This document shows, piece by piece, positions 1-8,440 of a stretch of 64,000 nucleotides of DNA. Every line of letters starts with the position of its first letter. The first letter of the stretch is position 1. The position numbers and the translations under genes were made by a program. The notes beneath the pieces are model-generated. The model was not told where the DNA came from. It did no database searches and saw only the letters and a program-made list of their open reading frames with translations. The stretch comes from Caldovatus sediminis (GTDB lineage Bacteria; Pseudomonadota; Alphaproteobacteria; Acetobacterales; Acetobacteraceae): NCBI RefSeq assembly GCF_014644455.1, contig NZ_BMKS01000006.1:287408-351407 (forward strand), written 5' to 3'.

Positions 1-1067
1 TCGCCCGCGTCCGCGGCGTCCCCTTCGCCGGCGCGTCCGCGCTCCACGCGGAAGCTGCCGCCAAGCTGGCGCGCGAGGCCGCGCACCAGGCCGAGCCCCG
101 AGGCGCGCCGCCCGACCGCCATGGCCGGGTCGAAGCCTGGACCGTCGTCCTCGACGGCGAGCTCGAAACCCGCGCCGCCGAGCGCGGCCAGCCGCACCCT
201 CACACCCCCCGGTGGCCCGCCCGGGCCGTGCCCGTGCTTCAGCGCGTTGGTCAGCAATTCGTTCAGGATGAGCGCGAGCGGGACGGCGACGTCGTTCGGC
301 ACCTCGATCGGCGCCGCCTCGACCGAGAGCCGCTGCGGGTCGGCGCCGAGCGCGCGCAGGACCGCCGGGCACAGCGCCTTCACCAGCTCGTCGCCGCGGA
401 CCCCGACCAGGCTGCCCTCGCCATACAGCATCTGGTGCACTCGTCCGACGGCCGACAGCCGGTGCTCGACCTCGGCGAGGACCGCCTTGGCGTCGGCGGA
501 GGCGGTGTCGCGCCGGGCCGCGCCCAGCATGCCGACGAGCATGTGCAGGCTGTTCTTGACCCGGTGGTGCAGCTCGCGCACCAGCACCTCGCGTTCGCGC
601 AGCGCGTCCTCGAGCACGGCCTGGATGCGGCGGCGCTCGCGGATCTCCGCCTTCAGCTCGCGCAGCTGCCGCGCGAGCAGCGAGAAGCGCCGGTCCCCCC
701 GCCCCGGCAGGAGGCGGAGCAGGAGGCGCGCCCTGCGCGAACCGTCCGGCGCGGCCGGCTCGAGCAGGGCGCCGGAGCAGCGGAACCGGACGGTCGCGCC
801 ATCCGCGCCGCGCAGCGCGACGGCGCCCGGCAACGCGGCGTGCGAGCCGGCGCAGCGGTCGAGATAGGTGCGCAGCCGGGCGCCCGTCTCCGGGTCCTCG
901 TCCGGGCAGAGGGCGGTCAGCAGGCCGCCCGGCGCGGCCCCCGCTCCGAGGCGCGCGGCCGCCGCCGGGTTGGAGAGGACGATCCGCCCGTCGGGCTCGA
1001 CCACCAGTGCGGGTTCGGGAAGCGCGCGCAGCACGGCGGCGATGCCGGCCTCACGCGTTCCGGCCAT
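1..1067 (-). CDS. HisKA_2-family sensor histidine kinase (3' end beyond window)
   Basis: Two-component sensor kinase; about 355 residues are visible and the C-terminus runs off the left edge. Residues 1-100 look like a PAS fold ([20 protein letters not shown]). A basic helical stretch leads to the dimerisation/phosphoacceptor motif [16 protein letters not shown] with the His pair at about 167-168, which is typical of HisKA_2 rather than classical HisKA. The N box [14 protein letters not shown] (about 265-280) and the G1/G2 boxes [10 protein letters not shown] and [14 protein letters not shown] follow. There is no membrane segment, so it should be cytosolic. The ATG lies inside the end of the upstream gene (17-nt overlap), so the two are translated together. 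The cognate response regulator is not in view. The family call is firm; the signal is unknown. Confidence 0.9.
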   Translation of the reverse strand, partial: MAGTREAGIAAVLRALPEPALVVEPDGRIVLSNPAAAARLGAGAAPGGLLTALCPDEDPETGARLRTYLDRCAGSHAALPGAVALRGADGATVRFRCSGALLEPAAPDGSRRARLLLRLLPGRGDRRFSLLARQLRELKAEIRERRRIQAVLEDALREREVLVRELHHRVKNSLHMLVGMLGAARRDTASADAKAVLAEVEHRLSAVGRVHQMLYGEGSLVGVRGDELVKALCPAVLRALGADPQRLSVEAAPIEVPNDVAVPLALILNELLTNALKHGHGPGGPPGGVRVRLAALGGAGFELAVEDDGPGFDPAMAVGRRASGLGLVRGLARQLGGSFRVERGRAGEGDAADAG

Positions 1068-1593
1068 CGCGGCGGAAGTATTCGCGTGTGTCCGGCGCGA
1101 CATCGGCGGTTGGCCTCAGGTGGATCACGATCCGGCATTCCGGGTCGCCCCGGGCGATCGTGCGCTCCAGCCAGACCGCGGCGTAGCCCAGGTTCTGCGC
1201 CGCGATGTGGCCGAAGACGTTGGAGGTCATCATGCACAGCGAGGGCCGGCCGCGCACGAACTCGCCGAAGGGGCAGGCCCGGTTGCCGAGGACGATGCGG
1301 TCCTCGGTCTCCTCGATCACGAAGAAGTCGCCCTGGATGCGGCGCTTCAGGTCCACGAGGACCGCGGCGACCTGCTCGCGCGAGAGCCGCTCGACGGCGA
1401 GCGCGCGGCGATAGGCGGCGTCGATGTGCTCGCCCATGGCGGCGCCGACGACGCTGATGTAGCCGGAGGCCTCCTCGACGCCGACCACCTCCTCGAGCGT
1501 GCCGGCGAGTTCGCGGAGCAGGCGGCGCAGGAAGACGTCGCGCTCGAGCGGCACGTCGGCGGATGCGACCTGCGGAACCGGTGGCCCCTCCAC
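1051..1593 (-). CDS. methanogen output domain 1 (MetOD1)-like signalling protein
   Basis: Protein of 180 residues and a probable partner of the overlapping sensor kinase. The body (about residues 15-160) contains [20 protein letters not shown] followed by a Cys-Met-Met segment and a helical end. This matches the MetOD1 type of output/sensory domain, which often sits next to histidine kinases. The GTG start is chosen because GGGGGAGGG lies 7 nt upstream; longer frames run into composition-biased sequence. The conserved cysteines (in NRACPF and SLCMM) could bind metal or respond to redox, but that is inference. It may relay or sense the signal for the kinase. The family call is moderate because it rests on motif memory, not a search. 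Confidence 0.6.
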   Translation of the reverse strand: MEGPPVPQVASADVPLERDVFLRRLLRELAGTLEEVVGVEEASGYISVVGAAMGEHIDAAYRRALAVERLSREQVAAVLVDLKRRIQGDFFVIEETEDRIVLGNRACPFGEFVRGRPSLCMMTSNVFGHIAAQNLGYAAVWLERTIARGDPECRIVIHLRPTADVAPDTREYFRRDGRNA

Positions 1594-1765
1594 GCGGCGG
1601 CCCTCCCCCGGGCGAGCTGTCCGAGATTCCCCGATACAGCGGGCGCCTGCCCCGCCGCAAGCGCGGGCTGGCCGTGCCGTCGGGCCGCCGGGCGGCATGC
1701 GGGATTGACGAACCCGTGCGCCGCGACGGGCGGGGCGGGATCGTCGGTCGCCTCCGCCACGCGCG

Positions 1766-2353
1766 TCACCACGGGGCGTAGGTGCCCACCAGGTCGAGCG
1801 TGTCGGCGGCGGGACCGAAGGCCGCAAGGTCGAAGCCCTCGGCGGAGGGGGCGCGCGCCTCGACGAGGCCGAGGACGTCCGCCTCGTTGCCACCCTCGCC
1901 GACCAGCACCCGCACCTGCCGCGTCTCGGGCCGTCCCTCGAAGGCGGCGCGCATGCCAGCCGCGACGCCCGGCGCGGCGCCGGCGCCCGCGCCGCGGAAG
2001 CGCAGCAGCGTCAGGCGCGCGCAGCGGCCCGTCACGCGGTCTCCGGGGTGGAGCTGCTCGCCGGCGTAGCGCCATACCCGCACGCGGCTCGTGACGCGCT
2101 TCGTCCACGGGCTCGAGCGCTCGAAGGCGACGCGCAGATAGGCCTCGGAGCGCAGCACCTCCGGCGAGACGAGGTCGTAGATCGCGAGGTAGCGTGGCGC
2201 CGCGCCGGAGACGCCGACGAAGCGGAGCCCCGTCTCGAAGCCGGGGACGGCGAGTCGCTCGGGGACGTGCTCCGTGTCGTACCAGGCGTTGAACTCCTCC
2301 TCGAAGGCGGGCGGCGGCTGCATCAGCACCAGCAGGAAGCCCTTCTTCGCCAT
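1766..2353 (-). CDS. hypothetical protein, dimeric alpha/beta-barrel (EthD-like) fold
   Basis: A 195-residue soluble protein. The start ([20 protein letters not shown]) followed by [19 protein letters not shown] is the pattern of small ferredoxin-like/EthD-type barrels, in which a WYxxEHxxxR segment follows the first strand. The second half ([20 protein letters not shown]) looks like a repeat of the same fold, so the chain may form an intramolecular pseudo-dimer. Members act as small-ligand-binding or degradative helper proteins, but no substrate can be read from this sequence. It is same-stranded with the MetOD1/kinase pair, with a 172-nt gap. The start is supported by a GGAGGAG-like run just upstream on the minus strand. 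Confidence 0.6.
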   Translation of the reverse strand: MAKKGFLLVLMQPPPAFEEEFNAWYDTEHVPERLAVPGFETGLRFVGVSGAAPRYLAIYDLVSPEVLRSEAYLRVAFERSSPWTKRVTSRVRVWRYAGEQLHPGDRVTGRCARLTLLRFRGAGAGAAPGVAAGMRAAFEGRPETRQVRVLVGEGGNEADVLGLVEARAPSAEGFDLAAFGPAADTLDLVGTYAPW

Positions 2354-2826
2354 CGCGTCTCATTCTCCTCCGGTTCGCGCTGTCGCGTCGCGGGCGGGCT
2401 GCGTGGCGCGCGCCGCCCTCGTCGGGCCTCGGACCGCGCCGCGTCGCGTCGGACGGCGCCGGGTGCCGCATCGGGCGGCGCGGACGCGGCAGCGGTGTCG
2501 GTGGGCAGACCCTGCGGACGCGGCGGCGGGGAACGAAGGGGGCGAACCGGACGCGACGCGGCGCCGGCCCGCGATCCTCGGCGCGCGATCGGCCGGGCGC
2601 GTTGCCGCCGGCGCGAGCGCGGGCGGCGTGCGGCGGCGGGTGCCGCGGGCCGGACCGCCCGCCGTTCCCGTGCGCCGCGGGCAAGGCATCGGCCGGCGTG
2701 CCCCCGCCGCTCCGCCCCTGGCCGCGGCACGCCCGGCCGTGCCCGCGGGCACGGCCGCTGCCGAGCGCATCGTCGCATCATCCTTTCGCGTGACGTTCCA
2801 CCTTACCGACGGCGGCTGCCGCGCTG
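2354..2826. other. intergenic region without a convincing gene
   Basis: These 473 bases separate two minus-strand genes. All six frames are open for long stretches because stop codons are rare at this GC content. The conceptual products are Arg/Ala/Pro/Gly-rich with no recognisable motif, so I read it as non-coding. The segment nearest 2780-2820 is less GC-rich (catcatcctttcgcgtg) and could hold promoter elements for the gene ending the interval, but I see no clear -35/-10 pair and no FNR-type palindrome. Confidence 0.5.
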
Positions 2827-3396
2827 TCAAGCGGGGGGCGGCCGCGCCGGCGCCGACAGCTCGCAGGTCCACGCCTCGCCGCCGCAGGTGATGTCGAGCG
2901 CGATCGCCGTCTCGAGCGCGCGCCGGAGCACCTCGCCCCCGTCGGTGCCGAGTCCGGTCCGCAGCAGCGCGTAGCCGGCGCCGAGCGCGACCTCCCGCCC
3001 CGACCCTTCGGCCCAGAGCATGCCGGCGGGCACCGGCAGGACCGAGAAGTCCGCGCCGATCGACCAGACGCCGTCCGGATGGGCCAGCATGACGGTCTGC
3101 GCGAAGTCCAGGGGGCCGCGCTCCTCCGCCGCCCCGTGGAATCCGTCCGCCTGAAGCTGCGCGCGGACCCGCAGCGCGAACTCGTCGGGCCCCGCGAGGT
3201 CGCGGAGCAGCCCGTCCGCCCCCCGGAACAGCACGTTCGCGGCGCGCAGATGGCCGGCGACGCCGACCGCCCAGGGCGGCCGCACCGCCCATTTCGGGCC
3301 GAACGCCTGGCGGATGCTGTCGGAGCAGACGGTGGTGTCGCTGCCGATCCAGGTCCCTCGGCCGTTTCCGAACCACAAGGCGGCGATGATGCTCAA
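2827..3396 (-). CDS. Ntn-hydrolase / proteasome-subunit-like protein
   Basis: A 189-residue protein resembling stand-alone bacterial 20S-proteasome-like Ntn hydrolases. It starts MSIIAALWFGNGRGTWIGSD, followed by TTVCSDSIRQAFGPKWAV. Later come a GVAGHLRAAN segment like the GxxG-anchored helix of HslV/proteasome beta folds and a C-terminal GAGYALLRTGLGTDGG strand-turn. A Thr1 nucleophile exposed by propeptide removal is not evident: position 2 is Ser and no Thr follows a plausible processing site. It could be processed to expose Ser2, or be a non-proteolytic relative. It stands alone, divergent from the nitroreductase unit. Fold assignment is moderate and activity unknown. Confidence 0.6.
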   Translation of the reverse strand: MSIIAALWFGNGRGTWIGSDTTVCSDSIRQAFGPKWAVRPPWAVGVAGHLRAANVLFRGADGLLRDLAGPDEFALRVRAQLQADGFHGAAEERGPLDFAQTVMLAHPDGVWSIGADFSVLPVPAGMLWAEGSGREVALGAGYALLRTGLGTDGGEVLRRALETAIALDITCGGEAWTCELSAPARPPPA

Positions 3397-3524
3397 GGCG
3401 GGCTGAACCTCCGGCGGGCCCCGGGCATCGGGGCGGCGCCCCGCACCATGGCCAGGATCGCCCCGGCATGGGAGTCCGGCCTCGCCCCGACGCCGGGCCG
3501 CGGATCCCGGCCGGGGAGCAGGCG

Positions 3525-3538
3525 ATGACGCAGATCAA
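3525..3538. promoter_or_regulatory. FNR/FixK-type box before nitroreductase
   Basis: ATGAC-GCAG-ATCAA matches TTGAT-N4-ATCAA at 8 of 10 defined positions. Its centre is about 86 nt before the nitroreductase ATG, a distance that allows a class II site and a short leader. It would lie inside the coding region if the gene began further upstream, which supports the downstream start. Confidence 0.55.
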
Positions 3539-3617
3539 GGCCGGGTTCCGGCGCCGGGGCATGCTCCGCCCGGGACAGCCATCGCCCGGTGGGCCCGCGC
3601 GCGGGCAGGAGGGAAGG

Positions 3618-4142
3618 ATGCCGTCGTTCTTCGAGGTCGTCGCCGCGCGCCGGTCGGCGCGGGCCTTCCTGGCGCGGCCGATCGAGCCCGCCGCCCTGCG
3701 GTCGGTGCTGGAGGCGATGGTCGAGGCGCCCTCGGCCGGCAACCTGCAGGCCTACCGGGTGATCCTGGTCGAGACCCGGGAGACCAGGAACGCGCTCGCC
3801 GAGGCGGCCCACGGCCAGGATTTCGTCGCCGCCGCGCCGACCGTGCTCGTCTTCTGCGCCGACGCGCCGCGCAGCCGCGCGCGTTACGGCGAGCGCGGCG
3901 CCGCGCTCTTCGCGCTGCAGGACGCGACCATCGCCGCGAGCTACGCGCAGCTCGCGGCGACGGCGCTCGGCCTCGGCTCGTGCTGGGTGGGCGCCTTCGA
4001 CGAGGCGCGGGTGGCGCGGCTGCTGCGCCTCGCCGCCGGGGTCCGGCCGGTGGCGATCCTCGCCCTCGGCCATGCCGCGGAGCGGCCGCCGCGGCCGCCG
4101 CGCCGGCCCGTCGAGGCGCTGGTGCAGGCGGAGGCGCATTGA
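3618..4142 (+). CDS. nitroreductase-family FMN oxidoreductase
   Basis: A 174-residue NAD(P)H/FMN enzyme of the nitroreductase fold, which reduces nitro, quinone or flavin-type acceptors. Visible signatures are VVAARRSARAFLARPIEPA at the N-terminus (FMN phosphate-binding Arg cluster), EAPSAGNLQAYRVILV (flavin-contacting Ser/Asn/Gln loop), and ATALGLGSCWVGAF near the end. It is short for the family (usually 180-220 residues) but complete. The ATG is preceded by AGGAGGGA at good spacing; a longer in-frame start would swallow the FNR-type box upstream. A DUF2267 gene follows on the same strand after 63 nt, probably in the same transcript. The natural substrate is unknown. Induction when oxygen is low would fit a redox-disposal role. 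Confidence 0.88.
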   Translation: MPSFFEVVAARRSARAFLARPIEPAALRSVLEAMVEAPSAGNLQAYRVILVETRETRNALAEAAHGQDFVAAAPTVLVFCADAPRSRARYGERGAALFALQDATIAASYAQLAATALGLGSCWVGAFDEARVARLLRLAAGVRPVAILALGHAAERPPRPPRRPVEALVQAEAH

Positions 4143-4205
4143 GACGACGGTGCGCGGCCGCGCGCCGCCGAGGACCGAGCAGGCTGTCAGGAGGAGCGAG
4201 GGCGG

Positions 4206-4631
4206 ATGACGACCGGCAACCGGGAGCTCGACGAGGAGATCCGCGCGACGACGGACTGGATCGAGGCGTTCGTGCGGCGCCTCGGCTGGCAGGACCGGGA
4301 CAGGGCCTACCAGGCGCTGCGCGCGGCGTCGCACGCGCTGCGCGACTGCCTGCCGGTGGACGAGGCGGCAGCCATCGGCACGCAGCTGCCGGCGCTGCTG
4401 CGCGGCGTCTACTACGACGGCTGGCGCCCCACCGGCCGCGCCTTCCGCATCCGCACGCGCGACGCCTTCCTGGAGCGGATCCGCGAGGGCGTGCGCCGCG
4501 ACCCCGCGATCGACGCGGAGCAGGTGGCGCGCGGCTTCCTTGCCATCCTCGCCGAGCGCCTCCCGCCGGCCGAGCTCGAGGACGCGCGGGCCGTCACGCC
4601 CGCCGAGCTGCGCGGGCTGTGGCCGGACTGA
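4206..4631 (+). CDS. DUF2267 domain-containing protein (first of two)
   Basis: A 141-residue, largely helical protein. The DUF2267 pattern is clear: AYQALRAASHALRDCLPVDE, then GTQLPALLRGVYYDGW, then a region of charged helices ending AVTPAELRGLWPD. Family members occur in stress-associated clusters with Usp, BON and Hsp20 proteins; their molecular function is not established. AGGAGGAGCGAGGGCGG supplies the ribosome-binding site. It probably shares the transcript of the preceding nitroreductase. A clear paralogue lies in the BON/ZIP operon of this same window. Confidence 0.88.
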   Translation: MTTGNRELDEEIRATTDWIEAFVRRLGWQDRDRAYQALRAASHALRDCLPVDEAAAIGTQLPALLRGVYYDGWRPTGRAFRIRTRDAFLERIREGVRRDPAIDAEQVARGFLAILAERLPPAELEDARAVTPAELRGLWPD

Positions 4632-4679
4632 AGGCCGGCGGCGGAGGCGCGAGGGGGCCCGCGCGGCGCCGCGCCGCGT

Positions 4680-5561
4680 TCAGCCGGCGCCTTCCCGCTT
4701 CTCCTCCGCCGCGGGCTCCGGCGGCCCGACGAGCAGCGCCGGAACGCCGCGGACCGACGTCAGCGGCGGCGTCTCCTGCGCCGCGCGCGCGCTGGCGCGG
4801 CTCAGCACCAGCAGCCGCTCCCGCGCGCCCTCGAGCGCGTCGAGGATGGCCTCCGTCGTCAGGTCGCGCAGGCCGCGGGTGACGACCTGATCCTCGGGCA
4901 GGCGCGCCGCGCGGGCCGCGGCGGCCACGGCCGCGCGCTGCTCGCCGGCCGCGAGGCCGGGCGGCAGCAGGAGGAGCAGGCGCTCGCGCGCCGCGGCCGC
5001 GATCCCCGCGGCGACTCGCAGGCCGGGGTCCGCCGGCGTCGCCGCCAGGGTCGCCACCGGCCCCGCGCGGCGTGCGATCCGCTGCGGCAGCAGCATCACC
5101 GACGCCGCGGAGCGCAGCGCCGCCTGCACGGCGCGCGGCAGCGACCCGCGGGCGCGCTCCGCCGGCGAGCCCGCCCCACCGACGGCGACGATGTCGTGCG
5201 GCCGCGCGAGCGCGGCGAGGGCGGCCGCGGGGTCGCCGCGCAGGAACTCGAAGGCGGCGGGGACGCCGAGCCTCGCGCATTGCTCCTCGAGCAGCCTGCG
5301 CGCGCGCCGGGCCGCCGCCTCGAACTCCTCGGCGATCCGCGCCGCGTCGAGCCGGCTCCACTCGCAGCCCGGCAGCCGCAGCTCCCGCGCGAGGGGCAGC
5401 CCGGCGAGGCCGAGCACCGCCTCGTCCGCGACGAACACGCCGAGCAGGTCGAGCCGCAGCAGGCCCGCGAACTCCACCGCCGCGCGGACGCCGCCCTCGC
5501 CCTCGGCCGCGTGGCCGAGGTCGAGCAGGATGCGCCGGAATTCGTCCGGTTCGCCGCTCAT
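4680..5561 (-). CDS. tandem universal stress protein, degenerate ATP loops
   Basis: A 293-residue protein made of two Usp folds (about 10-155 and 165-280). The first domain keeps a partial nucleotide loop (VAVGGAGSPAERARGSLPRA); in the second the G-2x-G-9x-G signature is missing (VLSRASARAAQETPPLTSVRG). ATP binding is therefore doubtful for the second half. It starts inside the stop codon of the Lon-like gene (ATGA overlap), so the two products are translationally coupled and probably act together in a stress response. The C-terminal AEEKREGAG tail is poorly ordered. Weaker conservation than the other Usp in the window is expected for such fast-evolving tandem members. Confidence 0.82.
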   Translation of the reverse strand: MSGEPDEFRRILLDLGHAAEGEGGVRAAVEFAGLLRLDLLGVFVADEAVLGLAGLPLARELRLPGCEWSRLDAARIAEEFEAAARRARRLLEEQCARLGVPAAFEFLRGDPAAALAALARPHDIVAVGGAGSPAERARGSLPRAVQAALRSAASVMLLPQRIARRAGPVATLAATPADPGLRVAAGIAAAARERLLLLLPPGLAAGEQRAAVAAAARAARLPEDQVVTRGLRDLTTEAILDALEGARERLLVLSRASARAAQETPPLTSVRGVPALLVGPPEPAAEEKREGAG

Positions 5562-8056
5562 GGTCCGCCCTCCTCTCGCCGGGCCTCGGCGGCCGCGCCC
5601 TCGTGCATGGCCCGCCGCGCCTCGGCGAAGCGCCGCAGGCGCTCCTCCACCAGCCGGTTGACGCTGCCCTCCGGGTAGGTGCCGTCGGGTCCCCGGGTCC
5701 CGGCGTCGCGTCCGGTCAGCAGCGCGACCGCCTGGTCGATCCGCCGCACCGGATATATGGCGAAGCGGCCCGCCGCGCAGGCCTCGACGACCTCGGCGTG
5801 CAGCATCAGGTGCTGCACGTTGGAGTGCGGAATGACCACGCCCTGCGTCCCGGTCAGCCCGCGCGCGCGGCAGACATCGAAGAAGCCCTCGATCTTCTCG
5901 TTCACGCCGCCGATCGCCTGCACGTCGCCGTGCTGGTTCACCGAGCCGGTGACCGCGAGGTCCTGGCGCAGCGGCAGGCCGGAGAGGGCGGAGAGCAGCG
6001 CGAGCAGCTCGGCGCAGGAGGCGCTATCGCCCTCGACGCCGCCGTAGGACTGCTCGAACACCAGGCTCGCGTAGAGCGACATCGGCGCGTCGAGCGCGTA
6101 GCGGCCCGACAGGAAGCCGGTGAGGATCAGCACGCCCTTGGCGTGCAGCGGTCCGCCGAGCTCGACCTCGCGCTCGATGTCCACGATCCGGCCGGAGCCC
6201 GGGCGGACGCGGGCGGTGATGCGCGTCGGGCGGCCGAAGGCGTGGCCGCCGATGCCGGCGACGCTGAGCCCGTTGACCTGCCCGACCCGGCTGCCCGCGG
6301 TGGCGATCAGCGCGATGTCGCGCAGGATGGCGTCGCGCGACAGCTCGTGCAGGCGCGCGACGCGGCGCCGCTGTTCGGCGATGGCGCGCTCGACGTCCTC
6401 GCGGGCGATCGCCGCGCGGCCGGCGGCGCCGGCCCAGTGGTCGGCCTCGACCACGAGGTCGCGCAGCCGCTCGGCGAGCAGCGTCAGCCGCTCGGCGTCC
6501 TCGGCGAGGCGCGCGGCGTGCTCGACGGCGCGCGCGGCGGCGCCGCGGTCGAGCGGCCTCAGCCCGTCGTCCCGGGCGATCGTCGCCACCATGCGGGCGA
6601 GCATCGCCTCGGTCTCCGGCGAGCGCGCCGCCTCGTCGTCGAAGTCGGCGATCACCTTGAAGTGCCGCTCGAGGTCGGGGTCCACGGCGGCGAGCAGGTA
6701 GTGGAGCAGGCGTTCGCCGACCAGCACCACCTTGACGTCCAGCGGGATCGGGTCCGGTTCCAGCGAGACGGTGCTGGAGAGGCCGATGTGCTGCGCGGCG
6801 TCCTCGATCGTGATGCGCCGCTGCAGCAGGGCCCGCTTGAGCGCGGCCCAGCTGAACGGCTCGGTCAGCAGGGCGCGGGCGTCGATCAGGATGGTGCCGC
6901 CGTTGGCGCGGTGCAGCGCGCCGGGCTTGATCAGGCGGAAGTTGGTGACCAGCGCGCCCTGCACGGGCAGGTGCTCGACCCGGCCGACGAGGTTGCCGAG
7001 GGTCGGGTGCAGTTCCTCGATCACCGGCGCGCCGGCCTCCGCGGGCCTGGTCACGAGGATGTTGACGTCGTAGCGGTCGAACGGGCTCAGCGTGCGCAGG
7101 CCGGCGGGCAGGCCGCCGTCCGGCGGCAGGGCCTGGGCGTCGAGGAAGAGCGGCGCGTGCTCGACGAGGTCGGCGCGCACCGCCTCGAGGTGCGCCAGCA
7201 CCCGCGGCAGGTCGGAGAACGACGCCGTGACCTCCGCCATCGCGTGGTCGATCACGAACTTCGCGGTCTCGCGGTCGAGGGCGCGCACGGCGTCGCGGCG
7301 CTCCTTCTCGATGCGCGGGATGGCGCGCAGCGTCTCCTCCAGCTCCTTCTCGATCTCCGCGATGGCGTCGCGCACCTCGCGCTGGCGCTCGGGCGGCCAC
7401 GTGGCGAACTCCTCCGGCGGCACCACTTTGCCGTCCTTCGCGGGCGCGACGGCGAAGCCCATCGGCGTGCGCAGGATCGCGACGCCCTTCGCGGTGGCCT
7501 TCTCGCCGAGCGCGGCGAAGCTCCGCTCGGCCTGGCCGTGGAACGAGGCCTCGATGGCGCTGCGCCGGCGCTGGTAGTCCTCGCTCTCGAACAGCGCGGG
7601 GAGCGCGGCGCGCAGCTCCTCGATCAGGCCCGAGATGGCGGATCGCAGCGCCGGCGCCCGGCCGGCGGGCAGGGCGAGGGCCGCCGGACGATGCGGCACG
7701 GCGAAGTTGTTGACATAGACCCAGTCGGAGGGCGCGGGGCGCCGTGCGGCGGCGTCCCGCAGCAGCCCGCGGATCGATTCGCTGATGCGCGCGGCGCCCG
7801 GTCCCACGGCGAAGATGTTGAACCCGTCCGCGGCGATCGCGGTGCCGAGCCGGACCGCCTCCCGCGCGCGCGTCTGGCCCGCGAGCGCCTGCAGGGGCTC
7901 CAGGTCCGCGGTCGTCGTGAAGGCGAGCGCGGACAGGTCGGCGGGGCGATACAGGCGCTCCCGGGGCAGCGCCTCCGGCGGCGCGCCATCCTCCGGTTCG
8001 GAGTCCTGCCGGCCGGTCACGAGTTCATCCATGCGGCTCCCCCCTCGGGCCATCAC
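5558..8056 (-). CDS. Lon-family (AAA_32 type) ATP-dependent protease
   Basis: An 832-residue protein of the LonB-like AAA_32/Lon_C architecture. The N-terminal ATPase-like part contains GFNIFAVGPGAARIS where a Walker A loop is expected; the usual Lys is Arg and the following Ser/Thr is Ile. It then has a long coiled-coil-like insertion (EIEKELEETLRAIPRIEKE) and the Walker B-like NGGTILIDARALL. The C-terminal protease has catalytic Ser678 in VEGDSASCAELLALL and Lys721 in GGVNEKIEGFFDV. The 43-residue Ser-Lys distance is the same as in classical Lon, so proteolysis should be intact. Two ATGs (residues 1 and 9) are possible. An FNR-type box lies about 118 nt upstream. It is the first gene of a two-gene unit with the Usp. 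Confidence 0.9.
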   Translation of the reverse strand: MMARGGSRMDELVTGRQDSEPEDGAPPEALPRERLYRPADLSALAFTTTADLEPLQALAGQTRAREAVRLGTAIAADGFNIFAVGPGAARISESIRGLLRDAAARRPAPSDWVYVNNFAVPHRPAALALPAGRAPALRSAISGLIEELRAALPALFESEDYQRRRSAIEASFHGQAERSFAALGEKATAKGVAILRTPMGFAVAPAKDGKVVPPEEFATWPPERQREVRDAIAEIEKELEETLRAIPRIEKERRDAVRALDRETAKFVIDHAMAEVTASFSDLPRVLAHLEAVRADLVEHAPLFLDAQALPPDGGLPAGLRTLSPFDRYDVNILVTRPAEAGAPVIEELHPTLGNLVGRVEHLPVQGALVTNFRLIKPGALHRANGGTILIDARALLTEPFSWAALKRALLQRRITIEDAAQHIGLSSTVSLEPDPIPLDVKVVLVGERLLHYLLAAVDPDLERHFKVIADFDDEAARSPETEAMLARMVATIARDDGLRPLDRGAAARAVEHAARLAEDAERLTLLAERLRDLVVEADHWAGAAGRAAIAREDVERAIAEQRRRVARLHELSRDAILRDIALIATAGSRVGQVNGLSVAGIGGHAFGRPTRITARVRPGSGRIVDIEREVELGGPLHAKGVLILTGFLSGRYALDAPMSLYASLVFEQSYGGVEGDSASCAELLALLSALSGLPLRQDLAVTGSVNQHGDVQAIGGVNEKIEGFFDVCRARGLTGTQGVVIPHSNVQHLMLHAEVVEACAAGRFAIYPVRRIDQAVALLTGRDAGTRGPDGTYPEGSVNRLVEERLRRFAEARRAMHEGAAAEARREEGGP

Positions 8057-8440
8057 ATGCGTCCGCTTCGCTCAAGGCCCGCCGGTCGGGCGGGCATGGC
8101 TCCGCAGCGGGACCGCGCCCCTCGCGGCCGATGGCCGCAACTCCTACAGGGGCCGGGCCGTTCGTGATTGATCGAGATCAGGCGCGCGCATGGTGCCGGA
8201 ACGATCATGCCGGAAGGGGGCCTCGCGCCCCGTGGAGCCGAGGCAGCATGGCCGCGATCTCCGGATTCCGCAAAGGCGCTTCCGGCCGCGGTCCCCGGCC
8301 GCCGGGCGGGGGCGCCCCGATGGCGGGTTCCCGCTCCGGCGGCGGGCGGCGGTCCTGGCCCTGTCCGCCGCCGCGGCCGTGCCGTGCGACGGGCGGGCGG
8401 AGATCGCGCCGCGGCGCGCAACCGCAGGAGGACGGAGGAG
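8057..8440. other. divergent intergenic region with one FNR-type box
   Basis: This separates the minus-strand Lon/Usp unit from the plus-strand CapA-like gene. Apart from the palindrome near 8170, I see no gene here. An in-frame upstream extension of the CapA reading frame (from about 8168) is Ala/Arg/Pro-rich and would begin within the palindrome, so it is not accepted. Confidence 0.5.
8168..8181. promoter_or_regulatory. FNR/FixK-type box before lon-usp
   Basis: TTGAT-CGAG-ATCAG matches the FNR/FixK consensus at 9 of 10 defined positions. It is centred about 118 nt before the Lon-like ATG and about 266 nt before the CapA-like ATG. The shorter distance favours regulation of the protease/Usp unit, but the region is divergent and could serve both. 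Confidence 0.65.

Noticed and set aside
2354..2826. A small gene in the gap before the proteasome-like gene
   Set aside because: Several frames are open, but none has a ribosome-binding site with a plausible protein; all are low-complexity Arg/Ala/Pro.
5072..8167. Very long plus-strand open frame opposite the Lon and Usp genes
   Set aside because: Its product is His/Arg/Ala-rich without domains, and it mirrors the codons of the real minus-strand genes; high GC removes stop codons from the opposite strand.
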